64,000 nucleotides of DNA from Ch67 sp041395845 (GTDB lineage: Bacteria; Pseudomonadota; Gammaproteobacteria; Pseudomonadales; Ketobacteraceae): NCBI GenBank assembly GCA_041395845.1, contig JAWKZS010000005.1, positions 124,001 through 188,000 on the forward strand. Reading direction: 5' to 3'. Both the position numbers and the translations under genes were made by a program. The notes under the pieces were generated by a model, which did no database searches, had not been told where the DNA came from, and saw nothing but the letters and a program-made list of their open reading frames with translations. Below are positions 61,164-64,000 of the stretch, piece by piece (the stretch's first letter is position 1; every line of letters begins with the position of its first letter).

Positions 61164-62129
61164 TTACCCCGCCGCCTGCGACTGCACCTGTTTGTTGACG
61201 CGACCACTGAGGAAATAGTTGTCCGCCAGGGCGTTGTGGATGCCGTTGAATTCGATCTGCAACTGGTCGATGAAATCGTGCAGCATTTTCTGGTCGTAGG
61301 CGTTGAGTTCCGCCGCCTGGATGGTGCGCATCAGGGCGTGGATCTTGCGCAGCACTGCTTCGTAGTTCGGTAGCTGCACTACACACTGTTCCAGTTGCTG
61401 CACGCAGAAATAAATCGAACGCGGAAACTTGGTGGACTGGAACAGGAATTTCAATACATCTGCCCGCCGTACCCGCGCCTGCATCGCCTGCCGGTACATC
61501 TGGTACGCAGTGAGCGACTTCAGCACGCTCATCCACTGGATATTTTCGAACGGCCGCAATTCCAGATTTTCACCGGTAAGCAGATTGGCGGTACGCACAT
61601 CGACAATGCGCGAGGTCATGTCGGCACGTTCCAGATTGCGGCCCATGCGGATGAACAGATAACCCTGATCCTGGTTCATGGTGCCGGCAAGCAGGCCGGT
61701 AATGGTCTGGTTGCGCAGAATGATTTCTTTCAGGTAACTGAAGCGGCCGCGCTTGGACAGACCGGATGCCAGCTGATCCTTGGCGAAATAATTCAGCGCG
61801 TTGATCTGTTCCCAGGCTTCACGGGGAATCACGTCGCGAATGGTGCGGGCATTTTCCCGGGCATAACTCAGCGAATTGGCAATCGACACCGGGCTGCTGG
61901 CATCGCTCACCAGGTATTTCAGTACGGTGCGTTCATCAAAATTGTCGTTCTGCTGCAGATAGACATCGCGGGTACCGGTGATATCGATCAACGGCTCCCA
62001 ACCCAGCTGGGTTTTCTTGGGAATATCCAGCAGCAGGTTGGCATTCACGTTGATCAGGCGCGCCATGTTCTCGGCACGCTCCAGATAGCGGGACATCCAG
62101 AACAGGGTTTCAGCAACACGGGCCAGCAT
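61164..62129 (-). CDS. Alpha-E domain protein (DUF403)
   Basis: The 321-residue all-helical protein begins MLARVAETLFWMSRYLERAENMARLINVN, the signature of the alpha-E (DUF403) family, and continues with NYFAKDQLASGLSKRGRFSYLKEI and RMGRNLERADMTSRI. In many bacteria it is encoded with a circularly permuted ATP-grasp enzyme and a transglutaminase-like protein, as here. Its start overlaps the stop of the ATP-grasp gene (TAATG). The set may make or process a peptide linkage, but the substrate is unknown. Complete. Confidence 0.9.
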   Translation of the reverse strand: MLARVAETLFWMSRYLERAENMARLINVNANLLLDIPKKTQLGWEPLIDITGTRDVYLQQNDNFDERTVLKYLVSDASSPVSIANSLSYARENARTIRDVIPREAWEQINALNYFAKDQLASGLSKRGRFSYLKEIILRNQTITGLLAGTMNQDQGYLFIRMGRNLERADMTSRIVDVRTANLLTGENLELRPFENIQWMSVLKSLTAYQMYRQAMQARVRRADVLKFLFQSTKFPRSIYFCVQQLEQCVVQLPNYEAVLRKIHALMRTIQAAELNAYDQKMLHDFIDQLQIEFNGIHNALADNYFLSGRVNKQVQSQAAG

Positions 62130-63580
62130 TACTTGTCCTCCTCCACGATCCAGGTGTCTTTGCTGCCACCACCCTGGGATGAATTCACCACCAGCGAGCC
62201 TTTGCGCAGTGCAACGCGGGTGAGGCCGCCCATGGTGACGTTGATGTTGTCGCTGCTGAGAATGAACGGCCGCAGGTCCACGTGGCGCGGCTCAACATGA
62301 TCACCCACCAGCGTCGGCACTGTCGACAGTGACAGGGTCGGCTGTGCAATGTAGTTACGCGGATCGGCCTTGATCAGGCCGGCGAATTTTTCCCGTTCTT
62401 TCTTGCTCGCCGCCGGGCCGATCATCATGCCGTAACCGCCGGATTCGTTAGCGGGTTTCACCACCAGCTTGTCGAGATTCTTCAGCACGTATTCGCGCTC
62501 GTTGTCGTACATGCAGCGATAGGTGGGCACGTTGGGCAGGATCACGTCCTCGCCCAGATAGTATTTGATGATTTCCGGCACGAAGGCGTACACCACCTTG
62601 TCATCCGCCACGCCGGCACCGGGCGCATTGGCCAGGGCCACGTTGCCTTTTTTCCAGGCCCGCATCAGGCCCGGCACGCCCAAGGTTGATTCAGGGTTGA
62701 AGGCATCCGGGTCCAGGAACAGATCGTCGATGCGACGATAGATCACATCCACCCGCTGCAGTCCTTCAACGGTGCGCATATAAACGCAGTCGTCCTTTTC
62801 CACCACCAGATCGCGGCCTTCCACCAGTTCGCAACCCATCTGCTGGGCCAGGTAGGCGTGTTCGAAATAGGCGGAGTTGTAGATGCCCGGTGTCAGCACC
62901 ACCACTTCGGGATAGTCCGCCGGACGCGGTGACAGCGACGCCAGCATGTCAAACAGTTGCGACGGGTAATCGTCTACCGGCTGGATGCTCATGGCTTCGA
63001 ACATTTCCGGGAATACGCGCTTCATCACCGAGCGGTTTTCCAGCATGTAGGACACACCGGAGGGCACCCGCAGGTTATCTTCCAGCACGTACATGGTGCC
63101 GTCTCCGTCGCGCACCAGATCCGAACCGCAGATGTGGGCCCAGATGTTCAGCGGCGGATTCACGCCGATGCATTCCTTGCGGAAATTCACCGAGTTGGCG
63201 AGCAGCTCCGCCGGAAAGACCTTGTCCTTGATGATCTTCTGGTCGTGATACAGATCGTTGATGAACAGGTTGAGCGCCCGCACCCGCTGCTTGAGGCCTT
63301 TTTCGATGCCATCCCATTCGGATTTGGCGATGATGCGGGGGATGATGTCGAAGGGCCAGGAGCGATCGATGGAGCCTTCTTCCTGGGTGTAAACGGTGAA
63401 GGTGATGCCCATTTCCTTGATGGACAGTTCCGACGCCGCGCGCAGGCTTTCGAGTTCTTCACTCGCCAGGCTGGTCAGATAGCTGGCCAGGGCGGCGGCG
63501 CTGGGGCGCGGTTTGCCCGTGGGCTGGATCAGTTCATCAAAAAAAGTGCCGACTTCGTATTCTTTCCAGTTGATAGGCAT
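62129..63580 (-). CDS. Circularly permuted ATP-grasp enzyme (DUF404/407)
   Basis: The 483-residue protein belongs to the circularly permuted ATP-grasp type 2 family. It has FDIIPRIIAKSEWDGIEKGLKQR, ICGSDLVRDGDGTMYVLEDNLRVPSGVSYMLENR, VVVLTPGIYNSAYFEHAYLA and the C-terminal LVVKPANESGGYGMMIGP containing the ATP-binding Lys and Glu. Such enzymes join an amine to a carboxylate via acyl phosphate, and are predicted to synthesise a peptide in these operons. It is followed by the alpha-E gene (1-nt overlap) and preceded by the transglutaminase-like gene 21 bp upstream. Confidence 0.9.
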   Translation of the reverse strand: MPINWKEYEVGTFFDELIQPTGKPRPSAAALASYLTSLASEELESLRAASELSIKEMGITFTVYTQEEGSIDRSWPFDIIPRIIAKSEWDGIEKGLKQRVRALNLFINDLYHDQKIIKDKVFPAELLANSVNFRKECIGVNPPLNIWAHICGSDLVRDGDGTMYVLEDNLRVPSGVSYMLENRSVMKRVFPEMFEAMSIQPVDDYPSQLFDMLASLSPRPADYPEVVVLTPGIYNSAYFEHAYLAQQMGCELVEGRDLVVEKDDCVYMRTVEGLQRVDVIYRRIDDLFLDPDAFNPESTLGVPGLMRAWKKGNVALANAPGAGVADDKVVYAFVPEIIKYYLGEDVILPNVPTYRCMYDNEREYVLKNLDKLVVKPANESGGYGMMIGPAASKKEREKFAGLIKADPRNYIAQPTLSLSTVPTLVGDHVEPRHVDLRPFILSSDNINVTMGGLTRVALRKGSLVVNSSQGGGSKDTWIVEEDK

Positions 63581-63601
63581 AGAGTCTTCTTGGGTGGACT
63601 G

Positions 63602-64000
63602 TCAGATTTCGATGCGATCCACATCGACGGACACCGCTAGACGGTGCTGGTCGCCGCCGTAAATCACACCTTTCAGTGGGGTGACATCTGCAAAATCCCG
63701 GCCAATCGCTACGGTAATGTACTGGGCGCTGGGCATCTGGTTGTTGGTGGGGTCGAAGCCGACCCAGCCATCATCCAGCATGTGCACCGCATACCAGGCA
63801 TGGGATGCGTCGGCCCCGGCCAGGCGGGGCTGGCCCGGTGGCGGCACCGTTTCCAGATAGCCGCTGACATAGCTGGCGGCAATGCCCATCGAACGCAGGC
63901 AGGCAATACCCAGGTGGGCAAAGTCCTGACATACGCCACGCTTTTGCTGGAACACCGTGGCCAGCGGCGTGCTGATATTGGTCGCCGTTGGATCATAGAC
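63602..64000 (-). CDS. Transglutaminase-like protease-fold protein (5' partial)
   Basis: The frame is open to the edge of the window, reading VYDPTATNISTPLATVF before the internal Met at 63955, so the N-terminal half is missing. The Cys-His-Asp triad of the transglutaminase/NlpC-related fold is in view: QQKRGVCQDFAHLG, ADASHAWYAV and VGFDPTNNQ. It is the first gene in view of an operon with the ATP-grasp and alpha-E genes, a conserved trio. It may be a peptidase or amidase that works on the product of the ATP-grasp enzyme. Confidence 0.88.
   Translation of the reverse strand, partial: VYDPTATNISTPLATVFQQKRGVCQDFAHLGIACLRSMGIAASYVSGYLETVPPPGQPRLAGADASHAWYAVHMLDDGWVGFDPTNNQMPSAQYITVAIGRDFADVTPLKGVIYGGDQHRLAVSVDVDRIEI

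Overview
The window is GC-rich, gene-dense DNA from the chromosome of a free-living, probably marine, hydrocarbon-using gammaproteobacterium. The evidence is gene content: a membrane alkane hydroxylase (AlkB), a fatty-aldehyde-type dehydrogenase, an enoyl-CoA hydratase, a FadL-type porin, PanP aspartate decarboxylase, OxyR next to RecG, and a complete CrbS/CrbR (MxtR/ErdR) acetate-switch set. An Alcanivorax/Ketobacter-like or related lineage would fit, but this is inference. I see no rRNA or tRNA gene, CRISPR array, IS element or prophage.

Layout. 1-6.4 kb: end of a glycosyltransferase-like gene, a two-component pair, a large BarA-type hybrid kinase broken by two apparent single-base insertions, and a CheY-like receiver. 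6.4-9.7 kb: a three-gene signalling operon (outer-membrane protein, PstS-like periplasmic protein, diguanylate cyclase). 9.8-14.7 kb: recG-oxyR, an epimerase-like SDR and a nitroreductase. 14.8-23.3 kb: a DUF4212/VC_2705-type organic-acid symporter pair, a large chemoreceptor, and a CBS/DUF294-DnaQ-like exonuclease pair. 23.3-26 kb: DUF1456 protein, Ser/Thr kinase, TetR. 26-35.7 kb: acetate-switch locus with the SSS-fused hybrid kinase (CrbS/MxtR-like), a secreted PETase-like polyester hydrolase, a membrane-anchored acidic protein, the LuxR-type regulator (CrbR/ErdR-like), acs and a DcaP-like porin. 35.7-41.3 kb: panP, DUF2782-thrB, GNAT, and a DsbD-alpha/thioredoxin-like pair. 41.3-44.4 kb: an ECF sigma-factor cluster. 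44.6-49.6 kb: enoyl-CoA hydratase, aldehyde dehydrogenase, GGDEF protein and alkB. 49.6-58.7 kb: two mirrored GMC-oxidoreductase/AhpD-like modules around two regulators, with a FadL homologue. 58.8-64 kb: a lipoprotein, a PF10118 protein and a transglutaminase/ATP-grasp/alpha-E operon running off the end.

How the parts fit. Alkane oxidation, fatty-aldehyde oxidation and possible polyester hydrolysis all feed acyl-CoA/acetate metabolism. The most informative observation is a 16-17 bp motif, TCGACCAANGKCTAATW, in front of acs, the DcaP-like porin and the symporter operon, each time pointing at the gene. It is a strong candidate for the binding box of the CrbR/ErdR-like regulator encoded here. 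A PETase-like esterase sits between that regulator and its kinase, which makes a link between polyester degradation and the acetate switch the most interesting hypothesis of the window.
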